Position numbers and translations under genes: made by a program | Notes under the pieces: generated by a model | The model's database searches: none | Seen by the model: only the letters and a program-made list of their open reading frames with translations | Told to the model about the DNA's origin: nothing | Part shown: positions 1 through 9,409 of the stretch, one piece after another | How positions within the stretch are numbered: position 1 is the stretch's first letter | Layout: the number at the start of each line of letters is the position of its first letter | Source: Pyxicephalus adspersus | Taxonomy: Eukaryota; Chordata; Amphibia; Anura; Pyxicephalidae | Direction: 5' to 3' | Assembly: GCF_032062135.1 (NCBI RefSeq) | Contig: NC_092859.1 | Location: 36,226,286 to 36,290,285, forward strand | DNA: 64,000 nt

Positions 1-205
1 TAATTGCTATGATCTCACCATTGAGCTTAACAGATCCTCCTTAATCGCGCAGCTGAAATCTAATCGCCTTAATTGGCAGATTCGCGCCCCCTATTGCTCA
101 TTATTATGAAGGCAGGAATCCGGCTGGCAGTGAGGAGGCGAGTGTACAAGCGAACTCGAGTCCGGACCGCGGGAAAGTGCGGATTTTATTGATGAATCAG
201 GGGCA
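1..205. mobile_element. Partial CpG-rich miniature inverted-repeat element (right end)
   Basis: The last bases (about 188-205) read TGATGAATCAGGGGCA, which is the same terminus as one end of the complete element at 40986-41169. The interior is rich in CpG, as in that copy. The left end lies outside the window. No coding potential is seen. The superfamily is not determined. Confidence 0.6.
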
Positions 206-924
206 TAGTGTCAGCAACCATTTTCTTGCTCATGACTCCAAATCACCCAGTGAGGAGCCTTGGTGGCTGGAATCTTCTAGGCTCCCTGTTCTCTAAGGTG
301 CTGTGTGCATGGGTGTGGACTCCCTATATGCCCAAAAGCAGTTATGTAATGGCCACCGGATACGATGGGCACACATGCTGCCTGGGGGGCAGCCAATGAG
401 CCACTCCCTGACCCAATGTTCAGTACTGTTTGTTCCCTGGTGCTGACATAAGCTTTCATGTGTCCTACTGTTGCTTGCTGCCTGGACTGATCCATGCTGG
501 CCTACCAACAATATCTTGCATACTTTACCTGGCTGACACCTGTATATCACCTTTGGTTCCATCCCTTGATATACTCATGCTTTGGGGCTTGTCTATAGGT
601 GAAGAATGTGGTGTCACATCAGGGGATTGATGCCTGTGTAGGCATTGATTTTAAACCGGGGCCTTATGGTTAGATTCAAATGTACTACTTTGAAAGGCAA
701 CTGAATCCAAATCCAGAGAGTTTCAATCCCTCACCATCGGCTTGTATTTTGGTGCAATACAAGCACAATCAGCATAAAGAATGTTAACGTGAGGGGGTAC
801 CATACTGCACCTATTAGGTGTATCCAAACACATAAACAAAAATGCATAATATTGCAGCTCACAGATCCTTAGATAAGGCGACTTCATTATTTTAATTTTT
901 GTGCTTTTGTTTCACCCACCAATC

Positions 925-1012
925 CTACCAGTAATACACTTTCTGTTCTGAGGTGAGAACACTCGCTGTATCTATGAGAAGCAATAAGACAGACGATGTG
1001 TTTGTAATATGA
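925..1012 (+). repeat. Diverged copy of a short dispersed repeat
   Basis: The stretch around ACACTTTCTGTTCTGAGGTGA, followed by a CTGTATCTAT segment, resembles 3062-3150 and the left half of the palindrome at 10051-10138. It is probably a decayed miniature element. The class is unknown. Confidence 0.35.
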
Positions 1013-3061
1013 ATTTTAATAGGACTTTTCCATAACATAAGGGGTAGTTGTAGAGGGAACAAAATCAACTGATAACAGTGCAGCAGAGATGGAGAGCTCA
1101 GTAAATTTAATCAGTTAGTAAAGTTAACCAGTATTTTCAATAATAATTTTTTTTAATGTTTTATGCTTGGCTTTTATGATTTGTATTTGTCAGGCTGTAA
1201 CTAATAACACACAAGCAAGCTAATTATCCATTACAGGAGAACACTGTGTATATGGCAACATGTTATGATTCGGGTTATGCCAAATGTTGCAACTCATAGA
1301 TCACCAGTGTAAATGTTAAACAAACTTATGGAAAACTACTAGGACTTCAATTAAGGAAAATATAGACCCTAAATTAGTAAATTATATGATTTATATCTGT
1401 TATATATTATAACTGTGTATATTTTTTATTCCATTTTGGTGTTTTATTGCTGCTGGGTTCTTCAGCTTCTTTTGCACTCCTTCTAACATAAGTGACATTG
1501 GCAGGTCATGTCTGTGTAATATGTGCTGCTTTTAGTCTCATACAGAGAACATGTGATGGGGTGACAGGTCAGAAGTACAATTGGAAGACAGTTGTCACCC
1601 TCATACCAGGAAATTACTGTGAAATGTTTTTTGTTTTGTTTAGAGAACATAACACAATAAACTGCAGCACAGGGATTTGTAGATTCCAGATGAATGTTGT
1701 TTCTGGTTGCTTGAAAGCTTCTATTAAAATAGTACTAAAAAAAATAAAATAGTATTTAAATAAATAATAGAGCCAGGCGGTACAGTGTATGTGGAGTATG
1801 ACCATTGACCAGTTACATATCATACTATATAATCAGAATGTCCCACAAAAAGAACAGAACAATGGTAGCAGTGGAAAGAAAGTCCATACCCAATCGTGGC
1901 TAGCCAGGAAAGCAATAGAGGTCCTAAATATGGACATTTTGGGGTGCTGAGAATACATGAAAATGGCAGTAATGGAGTAATACTCAAAGAACCGGCTTAA
2001 TGACAGCATGGCACACCAAGTTTAAATTTTTTTTTTTGTTTTTTTTTTGGCAGGGTCTGCCAGGTGCCAGTTGCTTGAAAGGGCCATTTACTTTAGTTCC
2101 CATTAACAAGAAGTTTACTATAAATAAAAGCAAAACTAATAATTGGTGTGTGTGAGCAAGTGTCCAATGTACAGCATACAGACTTGCCTTTGTTTGTGCC
2201 TGCAGTTGTAACAGGTCCAGGATCCTGTCCCTGCTGCATCACCCAGAACCATCTATGCCACCATGTCTTTCGAGACCACTGCAATCCTCTTGGGGTTCTG
2301 GGTGGCCACTGATGTTATGTGTTGAGTTTTGTTCTCCTTAACATCCAGGTTTATGCAGGTCGATGCCAAGAAGAGAGCCGTGCTCTAGCAAAAAAACAAA
2401 AAACAAAAAGTCACCAGGAGAAAGAGAAAAGATTTTTTTGCCAAAAGAGACAAACAATCAATCAAAAACAATCAAAAACCCCTACACTCTGGTGACTTTT
2501 CTGTGCGTTTTGTTCTCTTTTAAACACATCTAAACACTTTCATTTAATTTAAAATACAAGTATGTGGCTATTTAAAGTAAAGTGCAATTACTGGAAAAAA
2601 TAAACTCTATTCGGTAAAAAAATGAGTTTTAAGCTGTCAGCTTTCATTCCATTGGCTCACTGACAGCCACAAAAAACCATTGCGTGATACAATTTTTATT
2701 TTGTGTGCTGGCATGAAATGACTTAATTATTGTTGTGTGCAGAGGGATAATAGTATAAAAACATCAAAGTACCATTAGGATTTTGTCAACTTGTTCACAG
2801 TAAAAATATTAACAATATGAATATTGCACAAGCTTATAACACATGTACACAAGTAATTAGAACTTCTCTGTGTCACCAATCTCTTTTTGGAAAAACAAAT
2901 TACCTATACAAACAAGTTTCGCAAAGCAAATACTTAGTGAGAGGATGAAGGGAGTGCAGTAATGCATTACAAAAGTTTAAACCCTTAATTGATGTCAAGA
3001 ACAAAATGTAATGTATTGCAGGTTACCGTAATCTCTCGATATGGTGGTTTTACCTGCTAAA

Positions 3062-3150
3062 CCTGCCAGTAATGCACTTTTTGTCTTAGAGTAAGAGTAT
3101 TTACTAACTGTACTGTATCTATAGAGGGGGAGCATTGTCAAAGAACATGA
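3062..3150 (+). repeat. Diverged copy of a short dispersed repeat
   Basis: This shares the order CCAGTAATGCACTTT, then a CTGTACTGTATCTATAGA segment, with 925-1012 and, more weakly, with 10051-10138. It has no coding capacity. Confidence 0.35.
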
Positions 3151-3834
3151 AGACTGGCAGGACTACCCAACATCTTTTATTTTTCATATCAGAAAAGGGA
3201 AGCATTCTATGTCACATAGAATCAACTGGGAATAATGCTGCACAATGATTAAACACAGGTTTAAAAAAGTTTGTCATGCCCATATGTAACCAGAACTTCC
3301 CTGACCCATGGGCAACATTTTAGTTTTGGTGGACTGACTCCACTTGCAGTAATCTGCTTCCTGACATAGGCACAAGTCATTATTTCTATGCTATCAAAGG
3401 ACAACTTAATGTAAATATTTAACAAATTGTGAGCAGGTGGGTTCTATACTGTAGATAGAATTGACAATGTAAGCCTACCTGTCCTATCATAATTTTTTAT
3501 GTTGCATGCCGCCATCGTCACCCGGTCCTCTTCCATGTTCTGAATCCTTGAGCTTCTTGAATGACCAGGCTGAGTTTGTACATTCCAGGGAGGCCCTGCA
3601 GCCTGCGAGAGGGGAGCTAGGCGGGGGCCAACATGACTGTGGGGGGAAGGCCATAGGTCAGAAATATGGTGTGAGGGGTATGGCAGGTATTGATGAGAAT
3701 TGATTGGATAATGAATAAAACAATGGGTGGGGTCACAGGAGGTCATAAAAGATCAAGGCTGCAGAGGGGGACAGCACAATTGTGACAGAAGGTGACGAGG
3801 TTCTGACGTGGTTCGCTTATAGTATTCTTACCTC

Positions 3835-5844
3835 ATGGAAAGTGCGGAGGCTTTGTGGGCCCAGTTGCAGGCCGCAGCAGTTGAAAAAGGTCCTGGATGG
3901 TTGGAAAGTCAGTTGGCCGCTTTGGTTCAAAGCTCGGGGGTGTCGGAGCAGGTTCCAGCAGGAGAGAGGGCACGGCCTCGGCGGTCTAGGCCGCCGGTGC
4001 GCCTGAGCCCGGAAATCCCAAGGGCGCGCCGTCGTATTGGGAGCCCCATCAGGGACACTCCAGGTGGCCCTGCTGGACAGGCCGCAACTGTCACAGCGGG
4101 GGGCTCTGGGAGGAATCCCCTTCAGAGACGGAGCCCTAGGGAGCGCACCCCAGTATCAGGAGGGCGCAGGGTGCGCTCCCGTTGCAGCAGGATGCAGGAT
4201 GTACCGGCTCCATCTATGCCTGCGGTTGGGCTGATGGCGGGTGTGATGGAGGCTCAGCAGGATCAGACTCCAGCGACAGATGCTGGCCCGTCCCGGGTTA
4301 CGGCCGGTGGTCTTGGAAGGATGCCAAGTGCAGGAAGGCCGATTTGGGATGCGGCCGGGAAGAGCCCATACTTACCTCCAGTGATGTCTGGTGCGGTTGG
4401 GAGAAGAGGAGAAGAGGATCCTTCTTCGTCCGCGGCGCCTGTTCAACTGACGGCTGAAGGCGGAGGAATCTCGGTTAATCGGGCCTCGGCGCGGTCTCGC
4501 GAGAACAGGGGAGGAAGTTCCCGCGAGACCAGATCCGGAAGTGCGTCACGGGATGTCCGGAGGTACCATAGAGTACCGGAAGATGGCAGGAGGCCGGCGT
4601 CGGTGGTGCCAGCTCTCGGGCTGGATGCGGCTGGCCCCTGTGAAGCATTGGGAGGTCGGGACCCCCTGTCAGAGGGGGAACTGGAAGAGGATGGCGCCAT
4701 TCTGGACACTGAGCGGGGGGCGCCTAGCGTTCCGGGAACGGGACCTGCAGGCAGGAGCGGAGGACAACAAAGGGGTAAGACTTTGGGGGGGCTTGGGGGG
4801 AGTGGGGTTGGGGGTCCAGGGGTTTCTAATGTGTGTCCAATAGGGGGGTGGGACATAGGGGATGTGGTACAAGGGCAGGGGGAGAAGGGGGGGGCTGGGG
4901 GGGTGCCACAGGTCCTGGAGGGGTTTAGACATTTGTTGCAAGAATTAATACAGGAGGGGCGGCGTGGAGGGGGGGGGGAAGCAAATGTGGTAGAGACTGG
5001 GGGGGCTGGGTCAGAAGTAGGGAGGGTGCAGGGGCAGACAGGACTGATGAGGGAATCAGAAGGACTGGGAGGGTCAGAGCCGCGGCTGAGCAGTGTTTCA
5101 GGATCGGATGTGGATCAGGTAAGTGTTGGGGATAGGGCAAAGGGTGAGGTCTATGTCTGTTTTGAGGGGCCATTGGGGTCACATTTGAAACCTGAAGTCA
5201 GGGACAGAATTTGGAGAGGTGAGTATATAGATGTGTTCACCTTGCTTCCGCTGGAGCGTTTTAACCTGGAGAGAGGGGTAGTGTCTGATGGTAAGAGGGG
5301 GGATGAAGAGGCACGGAGGTATAGGCTCATCCCCAGGACTTTTGGCAATTGGTTACAGGCTTTTTCGATCCTGGCTAGTGTTGTGGGTGAGAAAGCACCA
5401 GAGAATTGTTCAGCTTTGTTTGGGTATTTGGAGAGTATCAATGAAGCTTATCGGGTTTATGGGGGTCTTGCATGGCTTCGGTATGATGAACAATTTCGGC
5501 AGAGAAAGGCGGTGCGCCCATCACTGCGCTGGGATCATAAGGATATAGGGCTTTGGATGCGGTTGATGACGTCGGCTAAGGTGAGTACGCAGTCCTTTCC
5601 CGGGGGGGCTGGAAGCTCAGGGTCCTTTGGGTTTTCGGCCTGGAGAAAGAAGGGGACTTGCTGGCAGTTCAATGAAGGTTTGTGCAAGTTTGGCTTGTCC
5701 TGCAAGTTCAAGCATGAATGTGCAGGATGTGGAGGGCCACATGGGGTTGCAAGATGCAACCGCCAGTTTAGGCAGCGTGGGGACGTCGCTGGAAAAAGGG
5801 AGGACCCCGGTGATCCTAGAAAGGATGCTTCCTTTCCTAAGTAG
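3835..5844 (+). CDS. Ngaro copy 1 Gag-like nucleic-acid-binding protein (ORF1)
   Basis: A 669-residue open frame. The N-terminal 30 residues match the start of the second copy (the W-L-E-x-Q-L-A-A pattern), which supports the ATG at 3835. Residues about 30-400 are low-complexity, rich in Gly, Arg, Ser and Pro, and poorly conserved. From about residue 437 a conserved core begins (GEVYVCFEGPLG, then RTF-x-NWLQAF, GEKAPENCSALF, YGGLAWLRYDEQFRQRKA, LRWDHKDI). The tail (about residues 605-645) carries a CCCH finger (C-x7-C-x5-C-x3-H) followed at once by C-x2-C-x3-H-x4-C, a near-CCHC knuckle. By position and fingers it should be the particle or RNA-binding protein of the element; that role is inferred. 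The final ~20 nt overlap the RT frame. The alternative of a host zinc-finger gene is unlikely because a diverged copy heads another complete element at 58.7 kb. Confidence 0.85.
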   Translation: MESAEALWAQLQAAAVEKGPGWLESQLAALVQSSGVSEQVPAGERARPRRSRPPVRLSPEIPRARRRIGSPIRDTPGGPAGQAATVTAGGSGRNPLQRRSPRERTPVSGGRRVRSRCSRMQDVPAPSMPAVGLMAGVMEAQQDQTPATDAGPSRVTAGGLGRMPSAGRPIWDAAGKSPYLPPVMSGAVGRRGEEDPSSSAAPVQLTAEGGGISVNRASARSRENRGGSSRETRSGSASRDVRRYHRVPEDGRRPASVVPALGLDAAGPCEALGGRDPLSEGELEEDGAILDTERGAPSVPGTGPAGRSGGQQRGKTLGGLGGSGVGGPGVSNVCPIGGWDIGDVVQGQGEKGGAGGVPQVLEGFRHLLQELIQEGRRGGGGEANVVETGGAGSEVGRVQGQTGLMRESEGLGGSEPRLSSVSGSDVDQVSVGDRAKGEVYVCFEGPLGSHLKPEVRDRIWRGEYIDVFTLLPLERFNLERGVVSDGKRGDEEARRYRLIPRTFGNWLQAFSILASVVGEKAPENCSALFGYLESINEAYRVYGGLAWLRYDEQFRQRKAVRPSLRWDHKDIGLWMRLMTSAKVSTQSFPGGAGSSGSFGFSAWRKKGTCWQFNEGLCKFGLSCKFKHECAGCGGPHGVARCNRQFRQRGDVAGKREDPGDPRKDASFPK

Positions 5845-7390
5845 GTATCCTGACAGGCTTGCGGCACAGGTATTGAGGGGGGGTTTTGAGTTTGGTTTTA
5901 GAATTCCCTGTAATTTGGAGGCAGTGCCACCGGTTCCACGGAATTTGAAATCGGCTCTGCAACATCCAGAGGTGGTGGGGGAGAAATTGAGGAAGGAGTT
6001 GGTTTTGGGGCGCATGGCTGGTCCTTTTTCTGTGCCGCCTTTTGGGGATTTGGTGGTGTCGCCTCTGGGCTTGGTACCCAAAAAGGAAAGGGGCCGGTTT
6101 AGGATGATACATCACCTTTCTTTCCCAGAAGGGGGTTCGGTCAATGAGGCTATAGATCCTGAGCTTTGCTCGGTGTCCTATGCTTCTTTCAATGGGGCCC
6201 TCAAATGGGTTAGGAAATATGGACAAGGTGCGTTGATGGCTAAGGTTGATATTGAGGCGGCTTTTCGCCTTTTGCCAGTACACCCAGACAGTCAGAAGTT
6301 CCTGGGCTGTCATTGGCAAGGTCAATTTTATGTGGATAGGTGTCTTCCGATGGGTTGCTCTGTATCTTGCTCTTTATTTGAAAAATTTAGCACATTTATT
6401 GAATGGGTGGTGCGAGATTTAGTGGGTGTGGATTCTGTGTTGCATTATCTCGATGATTTTTTGTGTGTAGGCCCTCCTGGGACAAGGGTGTGTCACATTC
6501 TATTGGGGACACTTCAATATGTAGCAGAGAGATTTGGAGTGCCCTTGGCACCGGAAAAGACAGAAGGCCCTGCTACAAAGTTGTCATTTTTGGGTATTGA
6601 AATTGACACAGTGGATATGGAATGCCGATTGCCTCTAGAGAAGTTGGAGAGTCTTAAACAGGAGGTGCGTGGTGCGTTGCTTGTTAAGAAATTGCGTTTA
6701 CGGCAAGTGCAATCATTGTTGGGAAAACTTAATTTTGCTTGCAGGATCATGCCCATGGGCAGAATTTTTGCTCGCAGACTGTCTGCGGCTACCGCTGGCA
6801 TTAGGTGTGCGGACCACTTCGTGCGGTTGTCTAAGGATATGAAAGAGGATTTGAGAGTGTGGGCCAAGTTTTTAGCAGAATATAACGGACGGGCTCTGTG
6901 GATGGATGGTCCGGTGAGTACGGCAGACCTTAATTTATTTACTGATGCCGCTGGTTCTAAGGGTTATGGGGCATACTGTCAAGGTGCATGGAGTGCGGGT
7001 CCTTGGCCGCAGGACTGGATAGAAGCTGGTTTGGTTACTAATATGGTTTTGCTTGAATTATTTCCCATTGTGCTATCTTTAGAGATTTGGGGAGAGCGGT
7101 TAGCTAATAAGAAAATACGTTTTTTGTGTGATAATTTGGGAGTGGTTCAGTCTGTAAATAAATGGACGGCTTCTTCACCACCAGTAATTCGGTTGCTGAG
7201 GCATTTAGTGTTTCTTTGCTTACGTTTTAATGTATTCTTATGGGCTATACATATTCCAGGTGTGTCTAATTCTGTGGCTGACGCTCTATCTCGCTTTCAG
7301 TGGGAGGCGTTTCGGAAGCTGGCTCCAGAAGCAGAGCAGTATGGTGTGCCGTGTCCCCCTGGGCTGTGGAAGGTTGTGACAGGAGAGTAA
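5825..7390 (+). CDS. Ngaro copy 1 reverse transcriptase-RNase H (ORF2)
   Basis: Open frame of 521 residues from the ATG at 5825. The frame is open further upstream (to 5627), so entry by frameshift from Gag cannot be excluded. I chose ATG 5825 because the same ATG, followed by FLSRYPD, occurs in copy 2, also ~20 nt before the Gag stop. Reverse transcriptase motifs are visible: RMIHHLSFP and VNEAID in the fingers, AKVDIEAAFRLLPV (motif A), LPMGCSVSCSLFE (motif B) and HYLDDFLCVG (motif C, about residue 208). RNase H follows, with LFTDAAGSKGYGAY (first Asp about residue 373), FLCDNLGVV and SVADALSRFQ. There is no protease, integrase or methylase domain, as expected for Ngaro. It should copy the element RNA and degrade the template. 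The final base of its TAA stop is the first base of the next ATG. No internal stop or shift is seen. Confidence 0.92.
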   Translation: MLPFLSRYPDRLAAQVLRGGFEFGFRIPCNLEAVPPVPRNLKSALQHPEVVGEKLRKELVLGRMAGPFSVPPFGDLVVSPLGLVPKKERGRFRMIHHLSFPEGGSVNEAIDPELCSVSYASFNGALKWVRKYGQGALMAKVDIEAAFRLLPVHPDSQKFLGCHWQGQFYVDRCLPMGCSVSCSLFEKFSTFIEWVVRDLVGVDSVLHYLDDFLCVGPPGTRVCHILLGTLQYVAERFGVPLAPEKTEGPATKLSFLGIEIDTVDMECRLPLEKLESLKQEVRGALLVKKLRLRQVQSLLGKLNFACRIMPMGRIFARRLSAATAGIRCADHFVRLSKDMKEDLRVWAKFLAEYNGRALWMDGPVSTADLNLFTDAAGSKGYGAYCQGAWSAGPWPQDWIEAGLVTNMVLLELFPIVLSLEIWGERLANKKIRFLCDNLGVVQSVNKWTASSPPVIRLLRHLVFLCLRFNVFLWAIHIPGVSNSVADALSRFQWEAFRKLAPEAEQYGVPCPPGLWKVVTGE

Positions 7391-8295
7391 TGGGGCTTCT
7401 GCGCCAGTCAGTAGCGAAGTCCACTTGGTCGGGATACTTGGCGGTGTGGCGGGACTGGTGTCGCTTTTGTGGTGAGTTTGGAAGAGCTCAGTTAGGGGAG
7501 GATTGGGTGTCAGTACTATTATGTTACATTTGTTCACTGACGGACAAGGGTATCTCTGTGTCCAGTTTGAATAAAACTATGACTGGTTTAGCCTTTTGGT
7601 TTAAATGCTGGGGATTGGTGGATGTGACAAAATCCTTTTTGGTTCGGCAAGTGTTAAAAGGCTATCGGAGGGGGAAGAATGTGCAGGACAGTAGGCGGCC
7701 TGTTTCTTTTGCTCTGTTACTAGACCTTATGAGGCACTTAGAGGTTATTTGTTTTTCATCTTATGAAGTGTTGTTATTTAAAACTGTTTTTGCGTTGGCC
7801 TTCTTTGGTGCTTTTAGGATTGGGGAGTTGTTGGGGGCATCTGGGTCTGTGACTGGGGGTATTCAAGCTGGGGATGTTCAATTGCGGGAAGATTCTGTTC
7901 AAGTTTTTATCAGGAGATCCAAGACTGATACTGAGGGACGGGGTTTTCAGGTGCGCATGGGGAGGATACAAGAATGTGAGGCATGTCCAGTGCAGGTGGT
8001 GAATTCTTTTGTACAGGTCCGGGCTGCAGTTGGGGGGCCATTTTTGATACATGCAGATGGAAAGCGCTTGACCCGTTTCCAATTCTTAGCGGTTTTCCGT
8101 TCCTGTCTAAGAAGAGGAGGATTGGCTGCGGAGGAATACGCATCGCATTCTTTCCGGATTGGGGCGGCCACGGAGGCGGCAAGATGGGGATTGGGGGAAG
8201 CGGCCATTATGCGGATTGGTAGGTGGGAGTCTGGGAGATATCGATTGTATGTAAGGCCGCATTTAATGGACAATGTGGGTAACACTCTGGGATAA
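7390..8295 (+). CDS. Ngaro copy 1 tyrosine recombinase (ORF3)
   Basis: A 301-residue frame starting at an ATG that overlaps the RT stop as TAATG; the frame is open upstream to 7300. The catalytic signature of tyrosine recombinases is present: Arg in FGAFRIGELLGA, then HSFRIGAATEAARWG (H-x-x-R) and a C-terminal Tyr in the IGRWESGRYRLYVRPHL block. The N-terminal part (STWSGYLAVWRDWCRF, then LNKTMTGLAFWFK) looks like the SAM-like core-binding domain. In this retrotransposon group the enzyme integrates a circular DNA copy by site-specific strand exchange, leaving no target duplication; that is family knowledge. The TAATG overlap suggests stop-restart translation coupled to RT, an inference from the layout. 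The frame is intact. Confidence 0.92.
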   Translation: MGLLRQSVAKSTWSGYLAVWRDWCRFCGEFGRAQLGEDWVSVLLCYICSLTDKGISVSSLNKTMTGLAFWFKCWGLVDVTKSFLVRQVLKGYRRGKNVQDSRRPVSFALLLDLMRHLEVICFSSYEVLLFKTVFALAFFGAFRIGELLGASGSVTGGIQAGDVQLREDSVQVFIRRSKTDTEGRGFQVRMGRIQECEACPVQVVNSFVQVRAAVGGPFLIHADGKRLTRFQFLAVFRSCLRRGGLAAEEYASHSFRIGAATEAARWGLGEAAIMRIGRWESGRYRLYVRPHLMDNVGNTLG

Positions 8296-8350
8296 GGGTG
8301 TAAGGGTTTGGGGCGGGGGGGGGCTTGACATTAACTTTGGCTGTACTGTT

Positions 8351-8962
8351 TATTTTATTCATTTAGGTGTTGGTCCCTGTTTGATATGGATCGTGGGCCA
8401 TTCCTATGTATGCTGGGGGGCTCGGAGAGCGGCAGTTCGACCAGATGGGCGCCAGTTGGGAGTTCCACGGGAAGAGGGAGTACTTTGATGGCTGGGGACC
8501 CCGGGTATGCTGTGGAGCAGAGTGCTTCCGGAAATACATAGGTTTGCACGCCTGGATAGGCCGCCAGATATCGTGGTTATTCACGCGGGCGGCAATGATT
8601 TGGGGAGTAGATCCATGAGGGAGCTTATACGGGATATTAAGTGGGATTTTATTCGTTTGCGGGTGGCTTTTCCGGAGGTTATCGTAGTCTGGTCTGAGAT
8701 GGTCGCTAGGACCAGGTGGCGCATGGCTAGATCTGTGGTTCAGCTCAACAAAGCAAGGGCAAAGGTAAATAGGGAAGTTAGTAGATTTATAGCTAAAAAT
8801 GGGGGAGTTGTGGTTCGACATAGGGAATTGGAGGCTGATGTTCAACCGTTTTTACAAGGTGATGGCGTTCATTTGAACGCGGTGGGTAATGATATGTGGC
8901 TCTTGGGGTTGCAGGAGGGAATCCAAAGGGCCCTGCGGGTGTGGAGGGGCGCGCAAGGGTAA
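8351..8962 (+). pseudogene. Ngaro copy 1 SGNH-fold hydrolase, one in-frame stop
   Basis: Reads as a GDSL/SGNH-type hydrolase: block I is IVGHSYVCWGA (GHS in place of GDS, Ser nucleophile), block III is HAGGNDLG (Gly and Asn of the oxyanion hole), and block V is GDGVHLNAVG (Asp and His). All four key residues are present. The same frame is broken by a TGA at 8486-8488, where copy 2 has an arginine codon (CGT), so the copy is disabled unless read through. The coding-like frame before block I follows a pyrimidine-rich tract ending in TTTAG at about 8366, which could be a splice acceptor; no start codon is clear. Hydrolases of this type are known in Ngaro elements of fish, frogs and echinoderms. 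Their substrate is unknown, with esterase or lipid deacylation as possibilities. The part after the stop (8507-8962) is open for 151 codons. Confidence 0.85.
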
Positions 8963-9333
8963 GGTTTTACCCTCGAGCGCTGTGGCAGTGTGAGGTCCTC
9001 GAGGGGGAAGTGGTTGGGGAAGGTGTGTGGTAAAAAGTGTGGTAGTGTGGAGAGCCATCTGTGGTATGGGGTCTCCTGGTTTGTGCAATGAGGTTGGTGA
9101 GGGGTTAACAGCAGGAGGTATGCGTGGTTGATATGGTTCCTGAGGCTGTTTAGGAGCGCCTGGGAGCAGTGATGGATATATCAAGTGGAACGCAGATCCC
9201 AGATTAAGGGAAAGGGGTTAAAATGATCAAGGACCTGCCACCTGATTATTATTGTTGGAAGATAAGTTGTTAATGAGGATTATTGATGATTGTACAATAA
9301 ATGTTGAAATGTTAAAAGGTTAAAGTTGTAATT

Positions 9334-9358
9334 AATAAACGGCCAGTAGGCCAATTTT
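9334..9358 (+). terminator. Polyadenylation-like 3' end motif of Ngaro copy 1
   Basis: AATAAA at 9334-9339 is followed by CGGCCAGTAGGCCAATTTT. Copy 2 has AATAAA at 63766 followed by a G-rich segment and GGCCAATTT. Conservation between two otherwise diverged 3' regions supports a functional 3' end signal. Confidence 0.5.
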
Positions 9359-9409
9359 ACCATACCTCATTTGTCGTGGTTATTCAAGGGTTAAAAGGGA
9401 GGGGGGGGG

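Larger units (their letters stand above)
206..3690. other. Stretch without recognisable gene
   Basis: AT-rich sequence with no open frame that I can assign. It contains short diverged dispersed repeats (925-1012 and 3062-3150, related to the hairpin at 10051-10138) and a small inverted repeat at about 2407-2504 whose arms read AAAGTCACCAG and CTGGTGACTTT. The open frames of 60-100 codons on both strands show no family motif and are treated as chance. Confidence 0.6.
3700..9400 (+). mobile_element. Ngaro-type tyrosine-recombinase retrotransposon, copy 1 (nearly intact)
   Basis: Four successive same-strand genes make up this element: a zinc-finger Gag, reverse transcriptase plus RNase H, a tyrosine recombinase with the R...H-x-x-R...Y signature, and an SGNH-fold hydrolase. 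Recombinase in place of a DDE integrase, no adenine methylase domain, and a terminal hydrolase are the known hallmarks of the Ngaro group within the DIRS-like order. Only one disabling change was seen, a stop in the hydrolase, so the copy is probably young. The outer limits are approximate: I could not define the split direct repeats expected for this group. The coding part covers 3835-8962. A conserved 3' motif (AATAAA followed by GGCCAATTT) lies at about 9334-9358. A diverged second copy is at 58.2-63.8 kb. Confidence 0.85.

Noticed and set aside
3506..4006. Short plus-strand frames before Gag as an extra ORF
   Set aside because: The frame at 3782-4006 overlaps Gag in another frame and has no counterpart in copy 2.
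4443..5182. Long minus-strand open frames inside Ngaro copy 1 Gag
   Set aside because: Pro-rich mirror images of the Gly/Arg-rich Gag region; the conserved frame is on the plus strand and matches copy 2.
5535..6325. Minus-strand frames of 110-162 codons opposite Gag/RT
   Set aside because: They oppose verified Gag and RT motifs and have no motifs of their own.
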